This document shows, one piece after another, positions 27,661-36,505 of a DNA stretch of 47,945 bases. The notes under the pieces are model-generated. The model had not been told where the DNA came from. It saw only the letters and a list, made by a program, of their open reading frames with translations, and did not search any database. The stretch is from positions 1 through 47,945 of the forward strand of contig JASJAZ010000025.1 in NCBI GenBank assembly GCA_030066785.1, in the 5' to 3' direction. Origin of the DNA: Desulfobacterales bacterium (GTDB lineage: Bacteria > Desulfobacterota > Desulfobacteria > Desulfobacterales > JASJAZ01). The number at the start of each line of letters is the position of its first letter. Within the stretch, counting starts at the first letter, position 1. The position numbers were made by a program, and so were the translations under genes.

Positions 27661-28665
27661 TTAAGCTGACATATTGATAATCGTGCGGCCCTTGTGTTTG
27701 CCCTGGAGCATCAATTCGATTTTACTGTCCAGTTCGTCAAAGGCGGCTTCTGTGGTCAACGCCTCCAGCCAATCAATTTTCCATTCCGATGCAATTTTTT
27801 CCCAGATTTTTTTCCTGATCGGCATCGGGCAGTTTTGGGAATCAATGCCGATAAGCGTCACCCCTCTCAAAATGAACGGATAGACGTTTAAGGGCAGATC
27901 CGGCGAAGCCACGTTGCCGCAGCAGGTTACCGTACCGCCGGATTGCATGGATTTAATCGTGGTAGCCAAGATGTCACCGCCCACCGTGTCGATACTGCCC
28001 GCCCATAGACCTTTTAGCATGGGACGCTTGCTGGTATCAGAGGCCGTTTCGATTTCAATAACCTCTTTGGCGCCGATTTGGTTTAAATAGTCGGCCTCGT
28101 CTACCAAGCCGTTTACGGCGGTTACGGCGTAACCGCTCTTGGCCAGAATCGACACCGCAATACTGCCAACCCCGCCGGTGGCACCTGATACCAAAATATC
28201 GCCAGCATCAGGCGCTACACCGTTTTCAATCATATACCAGACCGATAGCGCCGCCGTGAATCCAGCTGTTCCGTAAATCATTGCTTCCCTCAGGGTAAGT
28301 CCATGTGGCAAGGGCACTACCCATTCGGCAGGTACCCGAATGTATTGACCAAATCCACCGGCTGTATTCATTCCCAAGTCGTAGGAAGTAACAATGACCT
28401 CATCGCCGGGCTGGAAATCATCATTTTGGCTGGAAGCCACTACCCCGGCAGCATCGATGCCGGGTGTGTGGGGATAGTTGCGGGTGACGCCCCGGTTACC
28501 TGTGGCCGAAAGCACATCTTTATAATTCAGAGAGGAATAAAGGACCTGAACAACCACATCACCTTTCGGCAAATCATCGATATGTTTCTGTTCAACTGTT
28601 CTTACAAATTGATTATCGGCGGTTTCCGATATCACTAGAGCCTTGAATTGATCTGAGTGTGCCAT
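27661..28665 (-). CDS. YhdH/AcuI-type NADPH-dependent quinone oxidoreductase or acrylyl-CoA reductase
   Basis: The 334-residue medium-chain reductase lacks zinc-binding cysteines, as in the quinone reductase branch. The N-terminal SSLNYKDVLSATGNRGVTRNYPHTPGIDAAG region is typical of YhdH/YhfP and AcuI, the latter reducing acryloyl-CoA to propionyl-CoA. The Rossmann motif is SGATGGVGSIA. It is the last gene of a minus-strand group after the ferredoxin-like gene and trxB, about 100 bases from trxB. Whether it is a detoxification enzyme or part of a pathway cannot be decided here. Confidence 0.85.
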   Translation of the reverse strand: MAHSDQFKALVISETADNQFVRTVEQKHIDDLPKGDVVVQVLYSSLNYKDVLSATGNRGVTRNYPHTPGIDAAGVVASSQNDDFQPGDEVIVTSYDLGMNTAGGFGQYIRVPAEWVVPLPHGLTLREAMIYGTAGFTAALSVWYMIENGVAPDAGDILVSGATGGVGSIAVSILAKSGYAVTAVNGLVDEADYLNQIGAKEVIEIETASDTSKRPMLKGLWAGSIDTVGGDILATTIKSMQSGGTVTCCGNVASPDLPLNVYPFILRGVTLIGIDSQNCPMPIRKKIWEKIASEWKIDWLEALTTEAAFDELDSKIELMLQGKHKGRTIINMSA

Positions 28666-28764
28666 GATTTAATCTCCTGTTTATGACATAAGTTATTTAA
28701 ATCAAATTAAAACTTTTCAAATGTCTCCAATTCCCCTGCCGGATTTATCCACAAACACTATTCA

Positions 28765-29727
28765 TTATTTGCTTTGGGCCATATCGATATGGCCGGATCG
28801 TTTAGTTTCAACGAAATGGGCGGCGGCCAGAGCGGCCGTGCATCCGTCGGCGGCCGAAAGAACAATTTGCCGGGCATATTTTTCGCGCAGATCCCCGATG
28901 GCAAAAATCCCCTTGATGGAAGATTCACGCTTTTCGTCTGTGCAGACATAGCCATCCGCGTTTAATTTGACACCGGCCGGAACAAGCTGATTGTTGGGAT
29001 CAAATCCAATAAAAATGAAAACACCATCGGTCGATAACTCACTCTGAGCGCCCGATTGGGTATCTTTCAGGTCGACGGCATGAACGGCACCGTCTTGGGA
29101 TTTGATCTTTGTAACCACAGCATTCCAGATAATGTCAATTTTTGGGTCAGCAAACAGGCGTTGTTGTAAAATCATGCTGGCCCTGAGGGCATCACGGCGA
29201 TGCACCAAGATCACCTTGTTTGCCAGTTTTGAGAGATAAAGCGCCTCTTCTGCTGCCGAATCGCCGCCACCGACCACTAAGACAGTTTTATTTCTGAAAA
29301 AAAAGCCATCACAAACCGCGCAGTAGGAGACGCCTTTACCGTAAAGTTCATCCTCTCCCGACACATTTAATTTTCGCGGACTTCCTCCGGTTGCCAAAAT
29401 AATCGCATGGGCTTTTAATACGTCGCCGCCGGCCAATCGAATGGAATGTTGATCAATACCCGGCTGCAATTCAGTGACTTCGTCTGACAAGATTTCCAAT
29501 TGGTAATCTTGGGCGTGCTCTAAAAAATTTTGAGATAAGTCGAAACCGCTGATGTGTTTGAAACCGGGGTAGTTGTCCACTTCATCAGATTGGGTCATTT
29601 GGCCACCGGGAGCGGCCTTTTCGATCAACACCGTGCGCATGGATGCCCTCAGTGCGTATATTCCTGCCGATAATCCCCCCGGGCCCCCTCCGATAATAAT
29701 TAAATCATAAAACTCTCGGTTAGCCAT
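28765..29727 (-). CDS. trxB: Thioredoxin reductase (thioredoxin-disulfide reductase family)
   Basis: The 320-residue FAD enzyme has the FAD motif GGGPGGLSAG at the N terminus, the redox-active pair in YCAVCDG, the NADPH motif GGGDSAAEEA, and the C-terminal GIFAIGDLRE FAD segment. It reduces thioredoxin or a thioredoxin-like partner. It follows the HTH/ferredoxin gene by only 36 bases, so the two are probably co-transcribed. That raises the chance that it serves a ferredoxin-linked or redox-sensing set rather than general thiol balance. No thioredoxin gene is nearby. Confidence 0.94.
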   Translation of the reverse strand: MANREFYDLIIIGGGPGGLSAGIYALRASMRTVLIEKAAPGGQMTQSDEVDNYPGFKHISGFDLSQNFLEHAQDYQLEILSDEVTELQPGIDQHSIRLAGGDVLKAHAIILATGGSPRKLNVSGEDELYGKGVSYCAVCDGFFFRNKTVLVVGGGDSAAEEALYLSKLANKVILVHRRDALRASMILQQRLFADPKIDIIWNAVVTKIKSQDGAVHAVDLKDTQSGAQSELSTDGVFIFIGFDPNNQLVPAGVKLNADGYVCTDEKRESSIKGIFAIGDLREKYARQIVLSAADGCTAALAAAHFVETKRSGHIDMAQSK

Positions 29728-29763
29728 TGCATGTCTTCCTCATTTTGGTTTTTAAATCATTGG

Positions 29764-30921
29764 TCATGAGCGCATTCGCGGCGGCAAAATGAAAACCCGC
29801 CGCAATCCCTCTTGGAGCGCGATAGCCCCCTCGGGACAGAAACGGGAACAGACCCCACATCCCAGACAGGCGCTTTCTTCACGCTGGGCGACCCCTTCGG
29901 CATTTAGCTCAATGGCATCTGTGGGGCACCATTCAGTGCAGACACCGCAGCCGGTGCAGGCTTCCGAATCGATCACGGAAAGATGGTAAGTGGAATTGAT
30001 CAGAGGCAGCGTACCGTCGCGCCATAGTCGCATGGTGTCACAACAATCCTTGCAGCAGTTGCAAATACTGGTTTCGGGACTGGATTCCCGGGAGCCGGGG
30101 TGAAAGGCTTTGTGGATCAGCCCAGCCTTTTCGGCTTCTCGTAAAATTTTCAGGGCCTCTTCCCGCGTGACTTTTTGGGCAAATCCCTGTGAACTGGTAT
30201 GACGCGCCGACTTTCCGAAAGAAAAACAGTTCCGCACCGGCGCATCCGAATGGCAATCGTCTCCCAGCAATTTGCGCCGTTGGCGGCAGAAACAATGCCC
30301 AACGGCAATATCGTCAAATTTGTTGATAATTTCTTCAACGGTTTGACTCGGCAGGACATATTCCTCTGAAGTATTTAAAGTTTTATCAACCGGAATAATT
30401 TTGATCGATTTGCCATCTTCCGTGTCCCGGACAGGGATGGTACGATCCACCGGCGGAGCGGCTTCAAACAAGGGCGTCAGTTTATCGTACTGCCCTTGAA
30501 TTTGTTCCCTCAATTCCACCAACAGTTTTTCAAATAATTCGGCCAGATTCTTTTCCGCCTCACTTCCCGTGAGTTCGCCCATGAACTGATATTCCATCAG
30601 ACCGACCAACATAAGCGGTAAAACCCTGTACACCATAACACCGGCGGAACTGGGTTGATTAAAAATAAGACCCTTTTTAGCAAGGCTTTTTGAAAGCGAT
30701 TCGATGCTTTTGGCTGAAAAGCCGCTCGATTCAATCAGTTGATCCATCGTTTGTGATGGTTTCTCGCGGAAAGCGTATATCAGATCGAGCTCAGCTTCAT
30801 TATCCCCAATGACATGCTTAATAATCTCGATTGCCGTATCACTGACCGGAAATTGAACCATGCCCTGTTGACAGATTACGCTGGTTGCTTTTTCTAATTT
30901 ATCCGCCAATGTGTTTTGCAT
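29764..30921 (-). CDS. Iron-sulfur protein with winged-helix-like N terminus and dicluster ferredoxin C terminus
   Basis: I place the start at the ATG at 30921, which has GAGGAGAAG just upstream, giving 385 residues. About residues 20-105 look like a helix-turn-helix or winged-helix fold (DQLIESSGFSAKSIESLSKS). A middle part holds cysteine groups CFCRQRR, RNCFSFG and CNCCKDCC. The C terminus carries two [4Fe-4S] ferredoxin motifs, CTGCGVCTEWCP and CLGCGVCSRFCP. It is divergent from the aldehyde ferredoxin oxidoreductase gene and heads a set with trxB. It could pass electrons for that enzyme, regulate it, or do both. The HTH reading is by eye. Confidence 0.75.
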   Translation of the reverse strand: MQNTLADKLEKATSVICQQGMVQFPVSDTAIEIIKHVIGDNEAELDLIYAFREKPSQTMDQLIESSGFSAKSIESLSKSLAKKGLIFNQPSSAGVMVYRVLPLMLVGLMEYQFMGELTGSEAEKNLAELFEKLLVELREQIQGQYDKLTPLFEAAPPVDRTIPVRDTEDGKSIKIIPVDKTLNTSEEYVLPSQTVEEIINKFDDIAVGHCFCRQRRKLLGDDCHSDAPVRNCFSFGKSARHTSSQGFAQKVTREEALKILREAEKAGLIHKAFHPGSRESSPETSICNCCKDCCDTMRLWRDGTLPLINSTYHLSVIDSEACTGCGVCTEWCPTDAIELNAEGVAQREESACLGCGVCSRFCPEGAIALQEGLRRVFILPPRMRS

Positions 30922-31100
30922 CACGATCTTCTCCTCTGCAATTATCGCAAAAAAAAGAAAAACCAAATTTCGCTAAATGAACGATTTTGCATCTTCATAT
31001 AATTTACGTAATTATTCAAGTCGTGAAATGTTTCTCAGATTATGATAAACATTTTCGCAAGATTCTCTTATACCGTGATAAGCACGCCGGAGTCTCGTTA

Positions 31101-33146
31101 ATGGAAAAAACTGCCAAATTTCTTCCCAAAGGATACATGGGGAAAATCCTTGATGTTGATTTATCGAAGAGGGAATTCCAGCAAAAACCGTTAAAGCCCG
31201 ATTTGGTCAAACGCGTCTTTGGCGGACGCGGTTTGGGAATTGCCTTATTGATTCAACATTTTATACAACTTGAACACAAGGGATTATACAAAAACGCCTT
31301 CCGGGAAATCGATCCGCTGGCGGCCGACAATATGCTGATCTTTTCCACCTCGCCGGCGACCGGAACCGGCATGCCAGCGTCCGGTCGCATCCATGCCAAT
31401 TTCAAATCGCCCTTGACCAACGGCATCGGCAGTTCCAATGCGGGCGGTTTTTGGGCCGTTGCCTTTAAAAAGACCGGTTACGATGCACTTTGCATACGGG
31501 GCCGATCCACAACGCCGGTTTATCTCCAGATCGATTCCAATGGTGTCGAATTCCGGGATGCCACAGCATTATTGCAATTGAATGTAGAGGAGATTACCGA
31601 TCGCCTACTTAAATCGGCACCCAAAGGCGCCCGTTGCATGACGATCGGCGATGCCGGCCGCAAGCTCGCTCGCATAGCGGCCATCATGAATGATCGCGGT
31701 CGGGCCATGGGCCGCGGTGGTGGCGGCGCCGTTATGGGGTCCAAAAATTTATTGGCCATTGTTGTCTGCCCGGACAAAACGCGCGCCATCGCCGTTGAGA
31801 ATCCCCAGGGTTTGCGCCCGAGCAGCGAAGAGGGTCCTGGTTTCAAAGTCAAAATGAAGTTGGATGTGGGCAAGATGACCCGCCGGGAACGAAACTACGG
31901 CATTCTGCCGTCACTGGGTACCTTGGGACTGCTGGGTATGGTGGATACATTTGACGAACTCGTGCACAACAATATGCAAGACACCGCCCATGTGCCCGCT
32001 GATACAGCTAAAATCACCGGTGAGGCCCTGAAAAATCATTTAAATATCGCTGCAACGGGTGGACAACACGTCGAAGTCAAAAAAGGTGCCTGCTTCAACT
32101 GCCCCATGGTTTGTACACGGGTAACCCAAATTAAAGACCCTGATGGGTCGACAATTGATCAAGGCGAAGGGCCCGAGTTTGAAACCGTGGCCCTAATGGG
32201 TGCCAACCTGTCGATCTATGATCTGGTCGTCATTACCGAGGCCAACTATTGGGCCAATCGGTATGGTTTGGATACCATCTCTTTGGGCGCCACCATCGCT
32301 GCGCTTATGGAGCTTTATGGGCTTATCTGCCGAAAAACAGACGCCTTGAACTCCCAGGAAAAACAATTTATAAAAGACATCCAACCATTTGTAGACAGTT
32401 ACGGAGATCCGCAGTTTGGCCGCAAAGAAATACTGATGCCATTGGTCCATGCCATCGGTAAATCCAAAGGAATCGGACAAATACTGGCGGAAGGCTCTTT
32501 TCGCTTTTGCCAACGCTACGGACATCCCGAACTGTCCATGAGCGTAAAGAAAATGGAACTGCCGGCCTATGACCCCCGGGCAACCTTTCTTCAGGGACTG
32601 GCCTATGAAATGAGCAATCGGGGTGGATGCCACCTTCAAAATGGCTACTCGGCGATTCGCTCTTACTGCGCCGGCTATGCCGAGTGGCCCCGTGATCGCA
32701 TCGAGGGGTCGGCGGTGGTGGCCAAAAATGCCGCCTTAAACAACACCGTAATGGATATCATCGGCGCGTGTACATTTGCATCCGTTTCCGTGAGCCTCGA
32801 TGAATTTGCAGCCCTCCTCAATGCGGTTACCGGCCTTGCCTTAAACGCCGGGCAGCTGCAGCAAATGGCCTGGCGGACGCTGACGTTGGAACGCATCTTC
32901 AATTTATTGGCAGGCTTTACCAGCGAAGATGACTGGCTGCCCGATCGCTTTTTTGAAGAAGCCATCGAGGTGGAAGGCCATAAGGTTCATTGCGATCGAA
33001 CAGCCTTTAAAAAAATGCATCTGGAGTATTATAAAGCCATGGGATGGGACACTGCGGGCATCCCCACCAGACAGACACTGGTGCAACTTGGCCTTTTAGA
33101 TATCGTGCAGGATAGGATGGATTCCATATCGGATGATCAAAGATAA
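31101..33146 (+). CDS. Aldehyde ferredoxin oxidoreductase family protein (W/Mo-pterin)
   Basis: I choose the ATG at 31101 (GGAG eight bases upstream, then KFLPKGYMGKILDVDLS, the normal AOR N terminus) over a TTG at 30987. This gives 681 residues. Pterin-contact motifs include ATGTGMPASGRIH and GRAMGRGGGGAVMGSKN. Cluster cysteines lie in CFNCPMVC (about 331-338), with a distal cysteine in IGACTFAS (about 555). The enzyme oxidises aldehydes to acids with ferredoxin as acceptor, in the cytoplasm of anaerobes. The Fe-S protein gene is divergent, 179 bases away, and the sugar locus follows. Lactaldehyde is a plausible but unproven substrate. A terminator-like hairpin at 33156 ends the gene. Confidence 0.9.
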   Translation: MEKTAKFLPKGYMGKILDVDLSKREFQQKPLKPDLVKRVFGGRGLGIALLIQHFIQLEHKGLYKNAFREIDPLAADNMLIFSTSPATGTGMPASGRIHANFKSPLTNGIGSSNAGGFWAVAFKKTGYDALCIRGRSTTPVYLQIDSNGVEFRDATALLQLNVEEITDRLLKSAPKGARCMTIGDAGRKLARIAAIMNDRGRAMGRGGGGAVMGSKNLLAIVVCPDKTRAIAVENPQGLRPSSEEGPGFKVKMKLDVGKMTRRERNYGILPSLGTLGLLGMVDTFDELVHNNMQDTAHVPADTAKITGEALKNHLNIAATGGQHVEVKKGACFNCPMVCTRVTQIKDPDGSTIDQGEGPEFETVALMGANLSIYDLVVITEANYWANRYGLDTISLGATIAALMELYGLICRKTDALNSQEKQFIKDIQPFVDSYGDPQFGRKEILMPLVHAIGKSKGIGQILAEGSFRFCQRYGHPELSMSVKKMELPAYDPRATFLQGLAYEMSNRGGCHLQNGYSAIRSYCAGYAEWPRDRIEGSAVVAKNAALNNTVMDIIGACTFASVSVSLDEFAALLNAVTGLALNAGQLQQMAWRTLTLERIFNLLAGFTSEDDWLPDRFFEEAIEVEGHKVHCDRTAFKKMHLEYYKAMGWDTAGIPTRQTLVQLGLLDIVQDRMDSISDDQR

Positions 33147-33155
33147 GCTGGCGTC

Positions 33156-33190
33156 AGGGGTTTGCACTAAACGCATACGAAAACCCCTTT
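33156..33190 (+). terminator. Possible terminator after AOR gene
   Basis: AGGGGTTT (33156-33163) and AAACCCCT (33181-33188) form an 8-bp stem with a 17-base loop, ending in TTTAAT. The T-run is short, so this is a moderate call. It would separate the oxidoreductase gene from the aldolase-led sugar genes that follow. Confidence 0.5.
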
Positions 33191-33250
33191 AATCGACTTC
33201 AAAAACTAAACATGTTTTTCAAGTGGCACACGAAACTGCAGATTTGAACC

Positions 33251-34669
33251 ATGACCAACCATACCAGCCTTGCTGACATTCACCGTCAATTTTTTACCGT
33301 GGGCAACGCCGTCATGCGTGTCAACGGTAACAACACCCACAGCGGCAATATATCCGTTCGTGATCCGGATGATACCGATATTTTTTATATTACGGCTTCC
33401 GGCTCCCAATGCGGCGCTCTGACAAACCGAGATATCGTTCCGGTCCGTTTTTCCGGTGTCAGCTGGGGTGATGCACGGGCATCTTCCGAGTCAACCATAC
33501 ACCGCCAAATATTGAATATCCCCGGCGTAAATGCCTGCCTGCATGCCCATCCCATTGTATGTACCGTTTTAACATTCGACGATAGCAAACAGCAGGTTTT
33601 TCTAAGATATGTGGACCCCGACAAAAGCGGTCGTAAAGAGGCTATTTTCCAGGCGGTGGACTTTTTCGGCGCCGGCATTATCGGTGGCGTAAAAGTGGGA
33701 TATTATAAACAGCCGGTGGGTTCACCGGAAATGGAAAAACATATTCCCCAATGCCTCGCCGATAGCGCCATTACCCTGGTCCGGGGTCATGGGCCTTTTA
33801 TACGCGGCAAATCCTTGGCGGAGTGTTTGCACTATCTCAGTATCCTTGAAAACAGCGCTTCCATTGCGCTGCATATCAAACGACGCGGGCTGGATCTGGG
33901 GCTAATCCAGCAAAGGATTATCGATCACGGATTTGATTCGCTGTTTCCCCGGCGGCCACACGCTTTAGATGTCAAAAATATCGCCACCCGACAGGTTGAA
34001 GATGAATCAACCATTACCGATTTAGCATATTGGCTTGCATATAATTATAACTTTGGCATTTGTGCATACGGCGTTGGATCTATGAGTATCAAAGTCTCTG
34101 CGGATGAAATGATCTACTGCCCCATGGCGGCGGTTCCCAATGACATGGATTTTCCTTTATACCGGATAGCCTTGGCAAACAACCAAACCGATGACCATGG
34201 TCTGTCCTTGCATAAATTGATTTACAACCACACCCAATTTACAACCTGTATGATCACCAGCAGTCCCATGGCAACCGCCGAGGGCATGGTCACTCTAACC
34301 GAAGCTTACGGAATCGATCCACTTTTGGGCAATCCGCAGGATATATCTTACGAACCTCACGACCATCCTGTTATAACGCCCATTGATGCGGAGGCCATCT
34401 ACTTGAATCCGCGGATAGGCTTGGTGGATATAACGCATTTGTCAGATAATACCGCGGACAATCCGATTTTAAATATGTTGCGCTGGCATAAGGGTTGCTG
34501 TGTAGTTGCCGGCTATGGGGTTGTTGCCGTCGGCGACACTACCCTGGAGCAGGCCGCTCACAACGTGGCCTCGGCGGAACGAATTGGGCGGTTCCGAATG
34601 GAAGTATTTGCCAACGAAAAAATGTTAAATGCAGCACCATTGCAATCCTTTGAGCCGCGAACGATCTAA
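33251..34669 (+). CDS. Tandem class II aldolase-fold protein (fuculose/rhamnulose-1-phosphate aldolase type)
   Basis: The 472-residue protein is about twice the size of FucA. The first domain (about 1-225) has the class II aldolase pattern: NTHSGNIS, a SSESTIH glutamate near residue 80, and zinc histidines H98 and H100 in HAHP and H180 in RGHGPF. The second domain (about 255-460) repeats the fold, with GVGSMSIKVSADEMIYCP aligning to the substrate-binding part and MITSSPMATAEGM standing where HTHSPYATA is usual. The second domain has therefore lost the zinc ligands and should be non-catalytic. It is followed by an FGGY kinase in the same direction. The expected reaction is cleavage of a deoxy-ketose-1-phosphate to DHAP plus lactaldehyde. 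The exact substrate is inferred. Confidence 0.78.
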   Translation: MTNHTSLADIHRQFFTVGNAVMRVNGNNTHSGNISVRDPDDTDIFYITASGSQCGALTNRDIVPVRFSGVSWGDARASSESTIHRQILNIPGVNACLHAHPIVCTVLTFDDSKQQVFLRYVDPDKSGRKEAIFQAVDFFGAGIIGGVKVGYYKQPVGSPEMEKHIPQCLADSAITLVRGHGPFIRGKSLAECLHYLSILENSASIALHIKRRGLDLGLIQQRIIDHGFDSLFPRRPHALDVKNIATRQVEDESTITDLAYWLAYNYNFGICAYGVGSMSIKVSADEMIYCPMAAVPNDMDFPLYRIALANNQTDDHGLSLHKLIYNHTQFTTCMITSSPMATAEGMVTLTEAYGIDPLLGNPQDISYEPHDHPVITPIDAEAIYLNPRIGLVDITHLSDNTADNPILNMLRWHKGCCVVAGYGVVAVGDTTLEQAAHNVASAERIGRFRMEVFANEKMLNAAPLQSFEPRTI

Positions 34670-34731
34670 TGGTCTAAAAGCTTAAAAACCGAAAGCCATT
34701 AGAAAAAAATATACCAGGGAAATATAACCGC

Positions 34732-36225
34732 ATGAAGGCAACTACTAATTTTCTGGCTGTCGATTTGGGTGCTGCCAGCGGGAGGATTTTGCTGGGGCGT
34801 TGGGATGGCAAAAAGGTCCGCTTGGATGAACTGCATCGCTTTCCCAACGGACCGATTTTAATCCGGGGTCATCAATTCTGGGATGTTTTGCGTCTCTGGT
34901 CGGAAATTAAAACCGGCCTAACCATTTTTTCGCGCCAAAATAGCAGCCCACTGGAAGGTATTGGCGTGGATACGTGGGGAGTTGATTATGCACTGTTGGA
35001 TAGGTGCGGAAACCTCATCGGCAATTCGTATCATTACCGCGATAAGCGTACCGATGGTATGATGGAACACGCCTTTCAGAAAATGCCGCGCGAAGAGATT
35101 TTCGGGTTAACCGGTAATCAGTTTATGCCGTTTAACACCCTGTTTCAACTTCTCAGCATGGTAGCGAATGAAGATCCGCAGTTGGAAATAGCCGAAACCC
35201 TATTGATGATGCCGGATCTTTTCCACTACTGGCTAACCGGTCATAAAACCACCGAGTTTACGATTGCCACCACCACACAAATGTATGACATCCGTCAACA
35301 TCGCTGGGCAACTGAAATATTAACCACGCTGCAAATTCCTTCTAGATTTCTGCCGGCGGTGGTTGCACCGGGAACAATTTTAGGAGAAAGCCCAAAAGCA
35401 CTGATGCGGGAAACCGATTTACGGCAACCGGTAAAAACCATTGCCACCGCCAGCCATGATACATCCAGTGCCATCGCAGCCATTCCTGACTTGGACGATC
35501 AAAGTGTTTTCATTAGCAGCGGGACCTGGAGTTTAGTGGGCGTTGAAATTTCCGCACCGATTATCAACAGCCAGGCGTCGGCCCTTAATTTAACCAATGA
35601 AGGCGGAGTAGACAACAAAACTAATTTACAAAAAATCTTGACCGGCCTGTGGTTGCTGCAGGAAAGCCAGCGCCAGTGGCGGCTGCAAGGCAGCAATTAT
35701 AGCTGGGAAACATTGATGGGCTTCGGCGAACAAGCGAAACCCTTTCAGAGCCTGATTGATCCTGACGCGTCTGATTTTTTGAATCCAACCGATATGCTGA
35801 AGGCCATCGAAAATTTTTGTCATAAGACCGGCCAACCCCCGCCGGCCAGTGTGGGAGCGGTTGTGCGCTGTTGTCTGGAGAGTTTGGCATTAAATTACCG
35901 TAAAATGATCGAAGATCTTGAGAATTTAACCGGCCATTCCCTAAACACGATCCGCATCGTTGGCGGCGGCAGCCAAAACCATCTTTTATCCCAGTTTACT
36001 GCGGATGCGTGTCAACGCCTGGTGGTAACCGGGCCGGTGGAGGCTACTGCTTTGGGAAACGTATTGCTCCAGATCATTGCCACCGGTCACCTACCTGATA
36101 TCGCCACCAGCCGCAAAATAGTAGCTGCCTCTTTAACGCAACGGGAATTTGAACCCGGCTCACCCGATGCGTGGGAGACAGCGTATAACCGTTTCATAAA
36201 ATTGAAAAATTTTCAATCAGTGTAA
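34732..36225 (+). CDS. FGGY-family carbohydrate kinase, rhamnulokinase-like
   Basis: The 497-residue kinase has the RhaB-like N terminus VDLGAASGRILLG, the GVDTWGVDYALLD segment, the GNQFMPFNTLFQL substrate region, and the C-terminal ATP-site motif IVGGGSQNHLLSQF. Rhamnulokinase phosphorylates L-rhamnulose and often accepts L-fuculose. With the fucose-isomerase-like and FucU-like genes nearby, the natural substrate may be L-fuculose. It lies 62 bases after the aldolase gene, so the two are probably co-transcribed. A promoter for the ABC importer follows about 70 bases downstream. Confidence 0.88.
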   Translation: MKATTNFLAVDLGAASGRILLGRWDGKKVRLDELHRFPNGPILIRGHQFWDVLRLWSEIKTGLTIFSRQNSSPLEGIGVDTWGVDYALLDRCGNLIGNSYHYRDKRTDGMMEHAFQKMPREEIFGLTGNQFMPFNTLFQLLSMVANEDPQLEIAETLLMMPDLFHYWLTGHKTTEFTIATTTQMYDIRQHRWATEILTTLQIPSRFLPAVVAPGTILGESPKALMRETDLRQPVKTIATASHDTSSAIAAIPDLDDQSVFISSGTWSLVGVEISAPIINSQASALNLTNEGGVDNKTNLQKILTGLWLLQESQRQWRLQGSNYSWETLMGFGEQAKPFQSLIDPDASDFLNPTDMLKAIENFCHKTGQPPPASVGAVVRCCLESLALNYRKMIEDLENLTGHSLNTIRIVGGGSQNHLLSQFTADACQRLVVTGPVEATALGNVLLQIIATGHLPDIATSRKIVAASLTQREFEPGSPDAWETAYNRFIKLKNFQSV

Positions 36226-36294
36226 TCTGACGGTAATTATGCAGCCCTAAGCTTAAAATCCTTGCAAACCGCGGTCAAATAAACCTGATTAATC

Positions 36295-36324
36295 TTGACA
36301 TCTTTCCTGCATGGGAGCTATTCT
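36295..36324 (+). promoter_or_regulatory. Candidate sigma-70-type promoter of the sugar ABC operon
   Basis: TTGACA (36295-36300) is a perfect -35 and is followed after 18 bases by TATTCT (36319-36324), four of six for a -10. Transcription from near 36331 would give a leader of about 175 bases before the binding-protein gene. No clear operator palindrome was found near it. Confidence 0.5.
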
Positions 36325-36505
36325 TTTTCAAAATCTTTGACCTCTTTCTATATCCAATTAACCCAATCAACTCATTACAATACCTTTTTCGCCTCGTCGT
36401 GTCATTGGGGCCATTTACTTAAAGTGGAGTATTCACGCTTCCGGGGCCAGGTGGAATCGCCACGGAAACATTTCAAGTCCACATTTTCTCAAAAGGAGGG
36501 AGGAT

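Noticed and set aside
30987..31100. Longer N terminus for the AOR gene from a TTG at 30987
   Set aside because: The extra 38 residues are not AOR-like. The ATG at 31101 has a ribosome binding site and begins the normal N terminus.
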